Below, one piece after another: positions 27,401 through 36,219 of a stretch of DNA of 64,000 bases. The notes beneath the pieces were generated by a model. It had not been told where the DNA came from. It searched no databases and saw only the letters and a list, made by a program, of their open reading frames with translations. The position numbers and the translations under genes were made by a program. The number at the start of each line of letters is the position of its first letter. The first letter of the stretch is position 1. This stretch comes from Paludibacteraceae bacterium (GTDB lineage Bacteria > Bacteroidota > Bacteroidia > Bacteroidales > Paludibacteraceae). Where the stretch lies: positions 50,063 to 114,062 of the forward strand of contig JAGBEJ010000011.1 of assembly GCA_017937025.1 (NCBI GenBank), given 5' to 3'.

Positions 27401-28929
27401 AGTTCAAGGTCATCGACAAGAATACCATCGAGATAGACCCAAAGGAGGACAAGACGCTCACCGTGACTGTGAACGGCAAGAACCCTAACGAGAATCCGAC
27501 TGGCGCTGGAGCGGTGCTTCAGGCTGCGGCTCGCGGTTTGATGCTGGTGCGTAACCTAACGTTCAACTACAGCACTTCCAACGGAATGGCGTTGTCGGGA
27601 TTCTCGCCTGGCAGCGGCATTTTCGGACAGGACGGCAGCGCGCCGGGCGCATTGTTCGCCATCGGTATTCAGGAGCCGGGCTGGCTGCAGAACGCGTGGG
27701 ACAAAGACTGGCTCGTGAAGGGTGACTCTACAATAAGCTCCGTGAACCGTACGCACACCGAGGACTTGCAGATAAAGATGACTCTCGAGCCATTCAATGG
27801 CTTCAAGGTGGACCTTGGCGTCGCAAGAAATTATGCTAAGAATACTCAGATACAGTATCAGTATGACGGCATGCCGAAGACATTCACAGGAACATTCTGC
27901 ATGACGACCATAGCCATAGGAACATTGTTCAAGAGCTCTGGAAATGCCGACAACAACTATCACAGCGAAGTGTTCGACAAGTTCAAGGCCAACCGTGCGA
28001 AAGTCATAGCAGGTCTTGAGCGCAAGTATGAGGGAAAGACATATCCTTACCGTGGATTCATGGCGGAGGAGGGCGCTGTGGCGTTGGCAGGCAAGCAGTT
28101 CGACCCGGCTAACGGAACGTTCTCGCAGAACTCTGCTGAGGTGCTCATCCCGGCCTTCCTTAATGCTTACACCGGAACATCGTTGAGCCAGAGCGAGATA
28201 ATACCGTCGATACTGCGTATGCTTCCTAACTGGCGCATTACTTACGACGGATTGTCGCGCATACCGTTCATCAAACGCTATTTCAAGAGCGTCAACCTCT
28301 CGCATTCGTACGTTTGTAAATATAACATCGGCGCGTTCTCGTCTTATGCTAATTACATAGACATGGACGGCGATTACGGCTTCATACCGGATGTGGCGAC
28401 AGGCATGCCTAAGCCTTCGTCGAAATATGACATAGCGGCGGTTTCCATAACCGAGAACTTCAGTCCGCTCATCCGTGTTGACGCCACATTGAAGAACAGC
28501 CTGACCTTCAGCACAGAGTACCGCCGCGGACGAACAATGTCGCTCAACGTGGCGAGTGAGCAGCTCATCGAGTCGGGCAACAGCGAGTATGTGTTCGGTA
28601 TCGGCTATCGTCTGTCGGACTTCGATTTGATTCTGCGTCTGAAGAACGACAAGGAGAACAAGGTGAACAACGACCTGAATCTGCGCCTCGACTTCTCGAC
28701 CAAGAACACAAGCGCGTTGATAAGAAAACTCGACGACGAGAGCGTCGCACAGGCTACTTCGGGTGAGAAATCATACGGAATACAGTTCTCGGCAGAATAC
28801 ATCTTCAGTTCTAAGCTGAACATCAAGTTCTATTACGACTGGGAGAGCAGCGAGCCTCTCATCTCGTCTTCGTATCCGACGTCAAACCACAACTTCGGTA
28901 TAAGTCTTAAACTCTTATTGACAAGATAG
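21472..28929 (+). CDS. sprA: Type IX secretion system outer membrane translocon SprA (Sov)
   Basis: 2485 residues, typical of SprA. A signal peptide (about 1-26) is followed by SprA_N-type regions and very long beta-rich stretches that end in FGISLKLLLTR. In characterised systems SprA is a giant single-chain outer membrane barrel through which type IX cargo passes. A Lys-rich insert lies at about residues 1920-1960. The start appears to be TTG at 21472: no ATG is in frame between the ruvA stop and residue 64, and only TTG leaves a complete signal peptide. It lies in a ruvA-sprA-dsbD unit with 20- and 3-base gaps. No other type IX machinery gene is in the window. Confidence 0.93.
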   Translation: MNYFKKIIIALAAIVALTTAVGVYSRPAGSDISLTSEDDYETDDKPSASRYGVKNTSEITSESMDEKYPIDVPDPSGVNSGIEFDPTTGLYFFRTKVGDEDLVTPFSMTEDEYMDYSTKQSMRDYWRDRISEETNREKSKKFSLSDIHFGLGKAEKVFGPGGVQLKMQGSAELLFGFKINRIQNPALSERLRKPSPVFDFDEKIQLNVTGKVGDRVNFGLNYNTEASFDFDQSKVKLAYEGKEDDIIKKLEAGNVSLPLNTSLIRGSSALFGIRADLQFGKLSVNAVVSQQESESKTISLKNGAQKTAFEVDALDYDENRHFFLSQYFRDNYEKGMSKLPYVSTGVEINRVEVWITNKTANFDQSRNVVAFLDLGETDKIKNTVWTVKTPGLPSNKANSLYEDVVALDGLRDIDKFNSVMQVAYPESSTDVVGGEDYEKLESARRLNENEFIVNKQLGYISLRSQLNADEVLAVAFEYTYGGKVYQVGEFSSDGVEAPNALVLKLIKGTAFSPELPNWDLMMKNVYSLGTSQIQADDFDFNVLYQSDSSGVYINSIPEGNVQNKPLIQVMGLDRLDKRNRLRPDGNFDYVDGFTIIPSTGRIIFPVLEPFGSYLASKIGNDAIAKKYVFQELYEYTKTDAEEYSEHNKFTMRGECKGSSNSEISLGAMNVPKGSVSVTAGGVTLTENVDYTVDYTMGTVTILNQSIIESGTSIDVSLESQSLFSMQRKTLLGTHLEYAFSKDFSVGATVMHLSEKPLTTKVSAGEEPISNTIWGANIAYKRESQMITNLLDKIPFLEAKAPSSFIINGEFAQLIPGHQKAIGDAGYAYIDDFEASKTSINILYPYSWFLASTPQGMFNEGKLINDIAYGKNRALLSWFTIDPLFTRSTSTTPSHIRKDVNQLSNHFVREISEQEIFPNREPISGQSNTLTVLNLAYYPKERGPYNLDVDNIASDGTLLNPSSRWGGIMRKLDVTDFEASNIEYIEFWMMDPFVYKKTAKGGDLYFDLGEISEDILKDGKKSFENGYSASGDTTQTVTSVWGRIPKTQSTVNAFDNDESARKYQDIGIDGLSTADELTFPTYSDFVEKFRAKVAPEYISEMEKDPFSPINDPAGDNYHYYQGSDYDDAQTSILNRYKRYNGMEGNSPVSTSSESYTNSATNIPNVEDINQDNNMNEYEKYFEYKVSLRPEDMQVGKNYISDKLSVNVTLKNGKTEQVTWYQFKIPVKDYDQSYGTINNFKSIRFMRMFLTNFEDTVNLRFGTLELVRGDWRKYKKELYDPALPPTTTSTMLEMSVVNVEENANKTPVNYILPPGVERERDPSQTQVRQENEQSLQMRITDLSPNDARGVYKKTRFDMRQYKRLQMFVHAEKFIDDVTNLNNSDLACFIRLGSDLSENYYEYEVPLALTPHGLYSQDENSSDRAIVWPESNNINFPFSILTDLKKNRNKAKRNGIAGVTYGQEYSEYDPNNNHNKITIKGNPTLGDVQNIMIGIRNKSSDVKSGEIWVNELRMTGFNEDGGWAAMGNATLNLSDFASVNVAGRVETAGFGGIEDNVQDRRMDDYTQFNVSTNAQLGKFFPEKAKVSIPVYYAYGKEVSKPKYDPTNTDLLLKESLETLETGHERDSLEDLAKTVYTTKSFNITNLKVDIKSKKFPMPYDPANFSLSYAYTEADEHNPDVLRSVTRDHKGTFMYQYNIQPKPWEPFKKFKSLSKPMFRIIKDINIYYLPSSVNYATTLRRQYEEEQERDLTGAGIDYKDPDNSLLTVSKDFLWTHDFDIKYDFSKELRFSFTCSANSQIDETRYAPVNKELFPTEYENWKDTVMRSLLHGGQPLAYQQTFTANFTSPLNKIPIFSWITSNAMYTGNYTWDRGALTAEDEEAGRKYSSMGNNITSLGTFQWDGRLNFEQLYNKSPYLKRANQRFSSRNSAKKNNKQSNKPLVKTQKIVLKKGVKKRFTHRLNTTNVKLKALDSDSGEYKLKFKVIDKNTIEIDPKEDKTLTVTVNGKNPNENPTGAGAVLQAAARGLMLVRNLTFNYSTSNGMALSGFSPGSGIFGQDGSAPGALFAIGIQEPGWLQNAWDKDWLVKGDSTISSVNRTHTEDLQIKMTLEPFNGFKVDLGVARNYAKNTQIQYQYDGMPKTFTGTFCMTTIAIGTLFKSSGNADNNYHSEVFDKFKANRAKVIAGLERKYEGKTYPYRGFMAEEGAVALAGKQFDPANGTFSQNSAEVLIPAFLNAYTGTSLSQSEIIPSILRMLPNWRITYDGLSRIPFIKRYFKSVNLSHSYVCKYNIGAFSSYANYIDMDGDYGFIPDVATGMPKPSSKYDIAAVSITENFSPLIRVDATLKNSLTFSTEYRRGRTMSLNVASEQLIESGNSEYVFGIGYRLSDFDLILRLKNDKENKVNNDLNLRLDFSTKNTSALIRKLDDESVAQATSGEKSYGIQFSAEYIFSSKLNIKFYYDWESSEPLISSSYPTSNHNFGISLKLLLTR

Positions 28930-28932
28930 CGT

Positions 28933-30993
28933 ATGATGAAATTTTACTGGCACATATTCCGCGATATGCGTTTGCACGTTTTGGCGTTGTTGATTCTCTT
29001 TTTAATGTCTCCTGCGCTTATGGCGGAGATACAGCGTCCAGTTAAGTGGAAATCTTCTGTGACGCGCATAGATGCGAACACTGCGCAAGTCAAGGTTGTT
29101 GCGACTATTGACGCCGGTTGGCACATCTATGGAACTGATATTCCAGAGGGCGGTCCTGTCGCCACGGAGTTTAAGGTTAAGTCGGTCTCTGGCGGCAAGC
29201 CTATGGGCAAGGAGCGGATTTCAGACCGTACATTAGAGTCAGGCTACGACGACACATTCATGATGCACATAGAATGGTATGTGTCCAGAATGGAGTTCAC
29301 GCAGAACTTTGCTTTGGTGGATTCATTGCCTTTTGATGCGGTCATAACGGTTCGTTACATGTGCTGCAACGACGAGAGTTGTCTGCCGCCTTCTACCGAG
29401 AGATTCTCTTTTCATTTGGATGCGTTATTAGTTGAAGCGCCAATAGAAGTGATATTAGCACCGGAACCGCAGCAGTTCGCTGACGATGAGGCTTCTGCGA
29501 ATAAAGACACAAGCGTTGCGGCATTGTCCGGAAACATCGTCTATTACGAGCAGGCTAAGGACAGCGGCTGGATTGAGCGGCAGTTTCCGTCATATTGGTT
29601 CGCAGGGAATACTGAGAAAGTCGAGCCGCAAAAGGCTACCGTCGTTGAGCAGTACGGATGGCGCTATCTGTTCATGGTTTTCCTGACTGGAATTATCGCC
29701 GGACTGCTCTCCATACTCACGCCATGCGTCTGGCCTGTCATTCCTATGACGGTCGGCTTCTTCCTGAAGAAAGGCGGCGGCAAGCGTGACGCGATGCTTT
29801 ACGGCTTGTCCATTTTCCTTATTTACATGATTTTGGGAATGGTCATAACCGTCTTGTTCGGCGCCGACTCGTTGAACGGACTAGCGACGAACGCTTGGGT
29901 CAATATTGCGCTGTTTGTCATTCTTGTGGCCTTTGCATTGTCGTTTGTCGGACTGTTTGAAATAGAGCTGCCTTCTTCGTGGAGCAATGCCTTGAACAAG
30001 CAGGCGGAGTCGCATAAAGGCGGCTATCTCGGCATACTGTTCATGGCGAGCGTGCTTGTCATCGTGTCATTCTCATGCACCGGACCTATTGTCGGCACTT
30101 TGCTTGTGGAACTGGCTGTCGGCGATTCCATACTCAATCCGCTCATCGGTATGTCGGGCTTTGCATTGGCCATCGGACTGCCTTTCGCAGTCTTCGCCAT
30201 GTTCCCTCGTTGGATGAACTCGTTGCCTAAGTCTGGCTCATGGATGCAGACCATAAAATATTTCCTCGCGGCCGTGGAGTGCTTGTTCGCTCTTAAGTTC
30301 CTGTCGGTGGCCGACCTCACTATGGGCTGGGGCATTCTTCCTCGCTGGCTTATGATAGCTTTGTGGGGAGCCATTGGACTGGCGCTTGCCATTGTCCTGC
30401 TGCGCAAGATTATCGTGGAGAGGCGTCAGAAGAACGTAGCGTGGGGCAGGGGCGTCGATGTGTTTGTTATGGCATTGTCGCTCAGTTTCTCGGTTTATAT
30501 GTTCTCCGGCTTCTTAGGCAACAGTCTGAAGGAGGTGTCTGCCTTCCTTCCGCCAGTAGAGCCTGAGTCCCAGGTTTACACCGACCTCGATTCCGGATAC
30601 GAGGCGGCGAGATTGTCCAAGAAACCGGTTTTCATAGATTTCACAGGCTGGGGCTGTGTCAATTGCCGCAAGATGGAAGGCAAGGTCATGACCGACGATG
30701 AGGTTAAGTCCATCATGTCTCGATACGTTGTCATCAGGCTTTATGTCGATGACAGAGAACAGCTGCCGGTTCGTCTTAAGGTTCCGGAGAACGGCGATTT
30801 TGTGGAGCTTGAGACTGTGGGCGACAAGTGGAGCTGGCTGGAGCGTGTGCGCTGGAATGCCAACACACAGCCGCTTTATGTGCTTACCGACACTGACGGC
30901 AATGCGCTGAACGTTACATATTCATACGACGAGGATATAAAGAAATTCTCGGATTGGCTGAAGACCGGATTGCAGAATTTTACTGACAAATAG
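28933..30993 (+). CDS. dsbD: Thiol:disulfide interchange protein DsbD
   Basis: 686 residues. A signal segment ends near ALMAE; the second methionine or the one before RLHVLALL could also be the start. An N-terminal DsbD-alpha-like domain (about 35-160) contains CCNDESC. The central CcdA-like membrane part (about 235-530) contains the TPCVWPVIPM motif with its redox cysteine and, later, FSCTGPIVG. The C-terminal thioredoxin-like domain (about 550-680) has the active site GCVNC. It passes electrons from cytoplasmic thioredoxin to periplasmic proteins. It starts 3 bases after sprA, so it may help fold cysteine-containing envelope proteins, including secretion components. Confidence 0.92.
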   Translation: MMKFYWHIFRDMRLHVLALLILFLMSPALMAEIQRPVKWKSSVTRIDANTAQVKVVATIDAGWHIYGTDIPEGGPVATEFKVKSVSGGKPMGKERISDRTLESGYDDTFMMHIEWYVSRMEFTQNFALVDSLPFDAVITVRYMCCNDESCLPPSTERFSFHLDALLVEAPIEVILAPEPQQFADDEASANKDTSVAALSGNIVYYEQAKDSGWIERQFPSYWFAGNTEKVEPQKATVVEQYGWRYLFMVFLTGIIAGLLSILTPCVWPVIPMTVGFFLKKGGGKRDAMLYGLSIFLIYMILGMVITVLFGADSLNGLATNAWVNIALFVILVAFALSFVGLFEIELPSSWSNALNKQAESHKGGYLGILFMASVLVIVSFSCTGPIVGTLLVELAVGDSILNPLIGMSGFALAIGLPFAVFAMFPRWMNSLPKSGSWMQTIKYFLAAVECLFALKFLSVADLTMGWGILPRWLMIALWGAIGLALAIVLLRKIIVERRQKNVAWGRGVDVFVMALSLSFSVYMFSGFLGNSLKEVSAFLPPVEPESQVYTDLDSGYEAARLSKKPVFIDFTGWGCVNCRKMEGKVMTDDEVKSIMSRYVVIRLYVDDREQLPVRLKVPENGDFVELETVGDKWSWLERVRWNANTQPLYVLTDTDGNALNVTYSYDEDIKKFSDWLKTGLQNFTDK

Positions 30994-31000
30994 TCATTCA

Positions 31001-31020
31001 TTATGACGCATTTGTCATAA
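31001..31020 (+). promoter_or_regulatory. Inverted repeat upstream of grpE
   Basis: Perfect 7-bp dyad TTATGAC/GTCATAA with a 6-base spacer, about 80-100 bases before grpE. It lacks a T tract. A related TGAC-N5-GTCA dyad lies in the clpC leader, so it may be an operator shared by chaperone genes. Confidence 0.4.
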
Positions 31021-31100
31021 CTGAAGCGCTTTTCGTCAATGGCAAACATTTTGCAGAGTAGGGTTTTGGCTTAAAAAACGAATTTAAAAGAAATCATATA

Positions 31101-31664
31101 ATGAGTAACAACAAAGAAACTAAAGAGAACGAAGTAGAGGAGACATTGGATAACGCTAATGTAAACGAGGAGACTGAAGCTGCTGCAGATGTTCAGGATG
31201 AGGCTGCCGCAGATTCCGAAGTCGAGAAACTGAAAGAGCAAATAGCTGAGATTCAGGACGCTCATCTTCGTTTGAGAGCAGAGTTCGACAATTACAAGAA
31301 GAGAACAATAAAGGAGAAGGCGGAGTTGATAAAAAGCGCGAGCGAAGGCGTGTTTATGAATATCATTCCTCTCATCGACGACTTCGAGCGTGGAATACAG
31401 GCTGCCGAGAAAGCGCCTGATGTTGACTCTATCAAAGAGGGCATGATGCTTATTTATGATAAGTTCGTTAAGTTCCTCGAGCAGAACAATGTCAAGGAAA
31501 TAGACACTAAGGACAAGGCCTTCGACACTGATTTCCACGAAGCTATAACAGCGGTGCCTGCTCAGTCCGACGACCAGAAGGGCAAAATCATTGACTGTGT
31601 TCAAAAGGGATACACTTTGAACGACAAGGTCATTAGATACGCGAAAGTCGTTGTCGCTCAGTAA
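31101..31664 (+). CDS. grpE: Nucleotide exchange factor GrpE
   Basis: 187 residues. An acidic, Glu/Ala-rich N terminus (1-45) leads to a long dimerising helix (about 46-100, with [12 protein letters not shown]), then the compact C-terminal beta domain ending KVVVAQ. It releases ADP from DnaK and thus sets the pace of the DnaK chaperone cycle. dnaJ follows 26 bases later on the same strand, forming a grpE-dnaJ operon; dnaK is not in the window. No TAnnTTTG box is evident upstream, which may mean a stress-specific promoter. An inverted repeat lies at 31001-31020. Confidence 0.95.
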   Translation: MSNNKETKENEVEETLDNANVNEETEAAADVQDEAAADSEVEKLKEQIAEIQDAHLRLRAEFDNYKKRTIKEKAELIKSASEGVFMNIIPLIDDFERGIQAAEKAPDVDSIKEGMMLIYDKFVKFLEQNNVKEIDTKDKAFDTDFHEAITAVPAQSDDQKGKIIDCVQKGYTLNDKVIRYAKVVVAQ

Positions 31665-31690
31665 TTTTTAAGACGCAGGAGGAGTTTTCT

Positions 31691-32845
31691 ATGGAAAAAA
31701 GAGATTATTATGAAGTGTTGGGGGTAAGCAAGACCGCCAGTGCCGATGAGATAAAGAAGGCTTACAGAAAGAAAGCCATACAGTACCACCCGGACAAGAA
31801 CCCTGGCGACAAAGAGGCTGAGGAGAAGTTCAAGGAGGCGGCTGAGGCTTACGAGGTGCTGAGCAATCCTGACAAGCGTCAGCGCTACGACCAGTTCGGA
31901 CACGCTGGCGTGAACGGCGGAGCTGGAGGCGGAGCGCAGTGGAGCGGCTCTATGGACGACATATTCAGCCAGTTCGGCGACATCTTCGGCGGACATTTCG
32001 GCGGCGGTTTTGGCGGCTTCGGTGGCTTCGGCGGCGGACGTACAAGAGCGAGCCGTGTGAACAGAGGCGCTGACCTCCGTGTCAAGGTGAAGTTGTCGCT
32101 CAAGGAGATTGCCACTGGTGTTGAGAAGCGCATCAAGATAAAGAAATACGTTCAGTGTACTCATTGCAACGGTTCTGGCTCAAAGGACGGCGCTACCGAT
32201 ACTTGTTCTACTTGTCACGGTTCTGGTTATGTGACTCGTGTGCAGTCCACGATTTTGGGACGTATGCAGACTCAGTCCGTGTGTCCTGACTGTGGCGGCG
32301 AGGGCAAGACGATAAAGAACAAATGTCCGCACTGCAAGGGCGAAGGCGTGGTGCTTGGCGAGGAAGAGGTTTCTTTCCGCATACCAGCCGGAGTGGCCGA
32401 CGGCATGCAGCTGAATGTCAGCGGCAAAGGCAACGCGGCACGTCGTGGCGGTGTGAACGGCGACCTTCTGGTGCTTATTCAGGAAGAGCCTCACGCAGAG
32501 CTTATCCGCGATGAGAATGACTTGATATACAACCTGTTGCTTGACCTTCCGACAGCCATACTCGGCGGCAGTGTGGAGATTCCTACTGTCGATGGCAAGG
32601 TGAAGATGAAAATCGCAGCAGGAACACAGCCAGGCAAGATGCTCCGCCTTCGTGGCAAGGGCTTGCCAATCCTCAACGGCTACGGTTCTGGCGATTTGCT
32701 GGTCAATGTCTCTGTCTATATACCAGAGAGCCTGAGTCGTGACGAGAAGAAGATGGTGGAGAAACTGCAGGAGTCCGACAATATGAAGCCGACTTCTTCA
32801 GCCAAGGACGAGTTCATAAGAAGAGTGAAGAACATGTTCAATTGA
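31691..32845 (+). CDS. dnaJ: Chaperone protein DnaJ
   Basis: 384 residues, type I DnaJ. J domain (1-70) with the HPD motif at about 33-35, a Gly/Phe-rich linker (about 75-120), a zinc-finger domain with four CxxCxGxG motifs ([32 protein letters not shown], about 157-222), and the C-terminal substrate-binding domains. It delivers unfolded proteins to DnaK and stimulates its ATPase. It forms an operon with grpE and ends in a strong bidirectional terminator shared with the convergent mgtC-like gene. Confidence 0.96.
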   Translation: MEKRDYYEVLGVSKTASADEIKKAYRKKAIQYHPDKNPGDKEAEEKFKEAAEAYEVLSNPDKRQRYDQFGHAGVNGGAGGGAQWSGSMDDIFSQFGDIFGGHFGGGFGGFGGFGGGRTRASRVNRGADLRVKVKLSLKEIATGVEKRIKIKKYVQCTHCNGSGSKDGATDTCSTCHGSGYVTRVQSTILGRMQTQSVCPDCGGEGKTIKNKCPHCKGEGVVLGEEEVSFRIPAGVADGMQLNVSGKGNAARRGGVNGDLLVLIQEEPHAELIRDENDLIYNLLLDLPTAILGGSVEIPTVDGKVKMKIAAGTQPGKMLRLRGKGLPILNGYGSGDLLVNVSVYIPESLSRDEKKMVEKLQESDNMKPTSSAKDEFIRRVKNMFN

Positions 32846-32870
32846 TTCTTCAGTCAAGATTGGAAATAGA

Positions 32871-32900
32871 AAAACGCCTTCGTTTTGTCGAAGGCGTTTT
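32871..32900. terminator. Bidirectional terminator between dnaJ and the MgtC-like gene
   Basis: Perfect 12-bp stem (32871-32882 with 32889-32900) flanked by A and T runs on both sides. Confidence 0.85.
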
Positions 32901-32903
32901 TCT

Positions 32904-33389
32904 TTATTCTTCTATATCTTCTTCTGTTTCATTTTCATTGTTGGGTTGCTGTGTCTGCTTTTCTCTCATCTTCTTTAATGGTCCATTGAAGGCCTCGAAG
33001 CATATTATCACAAGAATGGTGCAGACCGACGCCAGCGCATACATTCCTACACCACAAGCCATGCCTATCGCGGCAGTCACCCAAAGTCCGGCGGCGGTTG
33101 TCAGTCCGCGTATGACGTTTTTGTTCAGAAGGATAGTGCCTGCGCCTATGAATCCGATTCCGGTGACCACTTGCGCCGCGATTCTCGCAGGATCCATGCG
33201 CAATGTCATTTGGTCCTTTGGCAGATAGTCAAAGCCGTGCACTGAGATAATCATGAACAGCGCCGAGCCTAACGCCACGAGAAAATGTGTGCGGAAACCG
33301 GCGGCTTTTGTCCTGTATTCGCGGTCAAGTCCTATGAATGCTCCGAGAATCGATGCCACTAACAGTCTTATGATGAAGTCTAATTCCAT
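32904..33389 (-). CDS. MgtC/SapB family inner membrane protein
   Basis: 161 residues from the ATG at 33389. The family signature is clear: LGAFIGLDREYRTKAAGFRTHFLVALGSAL (here about residues 13-42), then GIGFIGAGTIL and GLTTAAGLWVTAAIG, with about four to five membrane helices and an acidic tail. MgtC proteins act in magnesium homeostasis or in modulating envelope ATPases, but many members are untested. I discard the 13-codon longer start because the -7 box at 33415-33422 would leave no room for it. The gene converges on dnaJ. Confidence 0.88.
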   Translation of the reverse strand: MELDFIIRLLVASILGAFIGLDREYRTKAAGFRTHFLVALGSALFMIISVHGFDYLPKDQMTLRMDPARIAAQVVTGIGFIGAGTILLNKNVIRGLTTAAGLWVTAAIGMACGVGMYALASVCTILVIICFEAFNGPLKKMREKQTQQPNNENETEEDIEE

Positions 33390-33414
33390 ATCGTTTTTGT
33401 GTGTTGTTACAGCG

Positions 33415-33422
33415 CAAAGATA
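33415..33422 (-). promoter_or_regulatory. -7 box of the MgtC-like gene
   Basis: TATCTTTG on the minus strand, 26 bases before the ATG at 33389. Confidence 0.55.
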
Positions 33423-33442
33423 ATTCAAAACCTAAAAAAGCG

Positions 33443-33472
33443 CAAAGGCAACAGATTTCTCCGTTGCCTTTG
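33443..33472 (-). terminator. Intrinsic terminator of clpC
   Basis: Perfect 10-bp stem (33443-33452 with 33463-33472). On the minus strand it is followed by CGC and a run of T. Confidence 0.7.
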
Positions 33473-33493
33473 TTACTTGTGGCGTGGCCGCCG

Positions 33494-36127
33494 TTATTCG
33501 TTCTCTTTCTTGGAGTCTTTCTTCTTGGCTCTTGTAGCCTTCATTTTCTCTATGTCCAGCACGATTTTCTTGTTCTCGTTGTCCAGACCGAGTCTCATTG
33601 TCTGACCTTCCTTTATGCCGTTCTTTATTATTATCTCGGACAATTCATCCTCGATGTATTTCTGCACGGCTCTCTTCAGCGGTCTCGCGCCGAACTGCAC
33701 GTCGTACCCTCTCTCTGCTATGAATTCCTTGGCTTCGTCTGTTATCGTGAAGTCGTATCCGAGATTTTGTACTCTTGTGCGCAGCTTGTCTATCTCTATG
33801 TCTATGATAGACAGTATTGTCTGCTTAGACAGCTGGTCGAATATTATCACATCGTCCACTCTGTTCAGGAATTCCGGAGGGAATGTCCTGTTCAGGGCCT
33901 TTTGTATTATGCCTCTTGAGTATTCGGAGTTTATGCCGCCCACATACTTGTCGTCGGAGACGTTGTTGTCGAATCCCACGCCCTTGCCGAAATCCTTGAG
34001 CTGGCGCGTGCCGACGTTCGATGTCATTATTATTATCGTGTTCTTGAAATCGACTTTTCTGCCCAGTCCGTCGGTCAGTCGTCCTTCGTCAAGCACCTGC
34101 AGCAGCAGATTGAATACATCTTGATGCGCTTTCTCTATCTCGTCGAACAGCACGATGGAGTAGGGCTTTCTTCTGACTTTCTCGGTCAACTGTCCGCCTT
34201 GCTCGTAGCCCACGTATCCCGGAGGCGCTCCTATCAGTCTGCTTATGCTGAATTTCTCCATGTATTCGCTCATATCGACTCTTATTATCGAGTCAGTGGA
34301 GTCGAATATGAACTGCGCGAGCTGCTTTGCGAGTTCTGTCTTTCCCACGCCCGTAGGGCCGAGGAATATGAATGAGCCGATAGGCTTGTTTGGGTCCTTC
34401 AGTCCGACTCTGTTTCTTTGTATCGCCTTCACCACCTTGTCTATGGCGTCATCCTGTCCTATGACCTTGGATTTCAGCACTTGTGGCATCTGCAGCAGTC
34501 TCATGCCTTCGGTTTGCGCGATTCTCTGCACAGGCACGCCGGACATCATCGCCACGACTTCTGCAACCTTGTCCTCGTCAACTGTCTCCTTGTGCTCGGA
34601 CATGCCCAGTTCCCAGTTTTTCTTGGCTATGCTCAGATCCTCGTTTATGGCTTTCTCTTGGTCTCTGAATCCTGCGGCCAGTTCGAAGTTCTGTGCTGCT
34701 ACGGCTTTTTTCTTCTTCTCTTTCGCGTCTTCCAGCTGCTTCTCCAGGTCCTCGATTTCCTCCGGCACGTTTATGTTCATTATGTGCGCTCTCGAACCTG
34801 CTTCGTCAAGCGCGTCTATCGCCTTGTCCGGGAAGCATCTGTCTGTTATGTATCTCTCGGTCAGGCGCACGCACGCTTTTATTGCTTCTGGCGTGTATAT
34901 CACGTTGTGGTGCGCCTCGTACTTCGACTGTATGTTCTGCAGTATCTGTATGGTCTCTTCCGATGTTGTCGGGTCAACTAACACTTTCTGGAATCGTCTT
35001 TCCAGCGCGCCGTCTTTTTCTATGTTTTGGCGGTACTCGTCGAGAGTTGTCGCTCCAATGCACTGCACCTCGCCACGAGCGAGAGCCGGCTTCAGCATGT
35101 TGGCAGCGTCCAGCGAGCCTGATGTGCTGCCAGCGCCCACGATTGTGTGTATCTCGTCGATGAAGAGTATCACGTTAGGGTTCTTCTGCAGCTCGTTCAG
35201 TATCGCCTTTATTCTTTCCTCGAACTGTCCTCTGTACTTTGTTCCTGCCACGATAGCCGCCATGTCCAGAGCCACAACCCTCTTGTCAAACAGCACGTGC
35301 GACACGTTGTGCTTGACTATTTTCAGTGCCAGGCCTTCCACGATGGCGGATTTTCCGACACCAGGCTCGCCTATGAGTATAGGGTTGTTTTTCTTTCTTC
35401 GGCTTAATATCTGGGCTATTCTTTCAATCTCCTTGTCTCTGCCTACCACAGGGTCCAGCCTGCCTTCCTCGGCGGCTTTGGTCATGTCTATGCCGAAGTT
35501 GTCGAGCACAGGTGTGTCCGACGACATTTTCACAAGATGAGGCGATTTTGTTTGCGACTGTTCTGGGTTCCGTCTGTCGTTTTCGTCCCAGTCGTCGTCA
35601 TCGTCGTCGCCCATCTCAAAGGAGCCTTTGGGGCTGCTTGCCTCTCCGTATTGTGTAGGCGTGTTCTGCGTGCCGTCGTTTCTCAGCTGGTTCTCTTTTC
35701 TCCTCATCTCCACTAATGTGTCTCTTGCCGACACATAGTCCACGTTGAATGTCTTGAGATGGTCGGTGGCCACGTTGTTGTCGGTTCTGAGTATGGCGAG
35801 CAGCAGATGCTCGGTGTCAGCCTCGGTGTCTTGCAGCGACCTCACCTCAAGATATATCAGCTTGAGTATTCTCTCGGTGGTCTTCAGCAAAGGTATGTCC
35901 GACTGGTTCACCTTTGAATCTGTTCTTATCTCGTCCTCTATGGCTTCCTTGAGTTTCAGTATGTCCACCTTCAGCTCCTTCAGCAGTGTTATGGCTTTGC
36001 TGTCGTTGTCTCGCAGCAGTCCTAAGAGAAGATGCTCCGGGCCGATATACGAGTTACCGAGTCTTTCGGCTTCCTCGCGGCTGTATCCCAAGGCGTTCTG
36101 GACATTTTTAGATAAATAATTCTCCAT
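33494..36127 (-). CDS. clpC: ATP-dependent Clp protease ATPase subunit ClpC
   Basis: 877 residues. The double N-terminal Clp repeat (about 1-150) is followed by an acidic linker (about 172-190, run of D), AAA+ domain 1 with Walker A GEPGVGKS (about 257-264), a coiled M domain with a UVR-like helix (about 455-510), and AAA+ domain 2 with Walker A GPTGVGKT. It unfolds substrates for the ClpP chamber and is part of the stress response. Its promoter region (36194-36238) has two dyads, one covering the -7 box. It ends in a terminator facing the mgtC-like gene. Confidence 0.95.
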   Translation of the reverse strand: MENYLSKNVQNALGYSREEAERLGNSYIGPEHLLLGLLRDNDSKAITLLKELKVDILKLKEAIEDEIRTDSKVNQSDIPLLKTTERILKLIYLEVRSLQDTEADTEHLLLAILRTDNNVATDHLKTFNVDYVSARDTLVEMRRKENQLRNDGTQNTPTQYGEASSPKGSFEMGDDDDDDWDENDRRNPEQSQTKSPHLVKMSSDTPVLDNFGIDMTKAAEEGRLDPVVGRDKEIERIAQILSRRKKNNPILIGEPGVGKSAIVEGLALKIVKHNVSHVLFDKRVVALDMAAIVAGTKYRGQFEERIKAILNELQKNPNVILFIDEIHTIVGAGSTSGSLDAANMLKPALARGEVQCIGATTLDEYRQNIEKDGALERRFQKVLVDPTTSEETIQILQNIQSKYEAHHNVIYTPEAIKACVRLTERYITDRCFPDKAIDALDEAGSRAHIMNINVPEEIEDLEKQLEDAKEKKKKAVAAQNFELAAGFRDQEKAINEDLSIAKKNWELGMSEHKETVDEDKVAEVVAMMSGVPVQRIAQTEGMRLLQMPQVLKSKVIGQDDAIDKVVKAIQRNRVGLKDPNKPIGSFIFLGPTGVGKTELAKQLAQFIFDSTDSIIRVDMSEYMEKFSISRLIGAPPGYVGYEQGGQLTEKVRRKPYSIVLFDEIEKAHQDVFNLLLQVLDEGRLTDGLGRKVDFKNTIIIMTSNVGTRQLKDFGKGVGFDNNVSDDKYVGGINSEYSRGIIQKALNRTFPPEFLNRVDDVIIFDQLSKQTILSIIDIEIDKLRTRVQNLGYDFTITDEAKEFIAERGYDVQFGARPLKRAVQKYIEDELSEIIIKNGIKEGQTMRLGLDNENKKIVLDIEKMKATRAKKKDSKKENE

Positions 36128-36193
36128 AAAATAAAGCTCTCTATGTTATGTTTTATTTATGGTATCGCATAAATCGTGCCGTTTGGCGTGTCG

Positions 36194-36206
36194 TGACATT
36201 TTGTCA
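36194..36206 (-). promoter_or_regulatory. Dyad in the clpC leader
   Basis: TGAC-N5-GTCA, resembling the inverted repeat upstream of grpE. It lies about 70 bases before the clpC start and downstream of the -7 box. Confidence 0.35.
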
Positions 36207-36219
36207 TGCGTATGTTTTA

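Noticed and set aside
34245..35540. 431-codon plus-strand open frame
   Set aside because: Antisense to clpC and extremely Ser-rich, as expected from the reverse of its codons.
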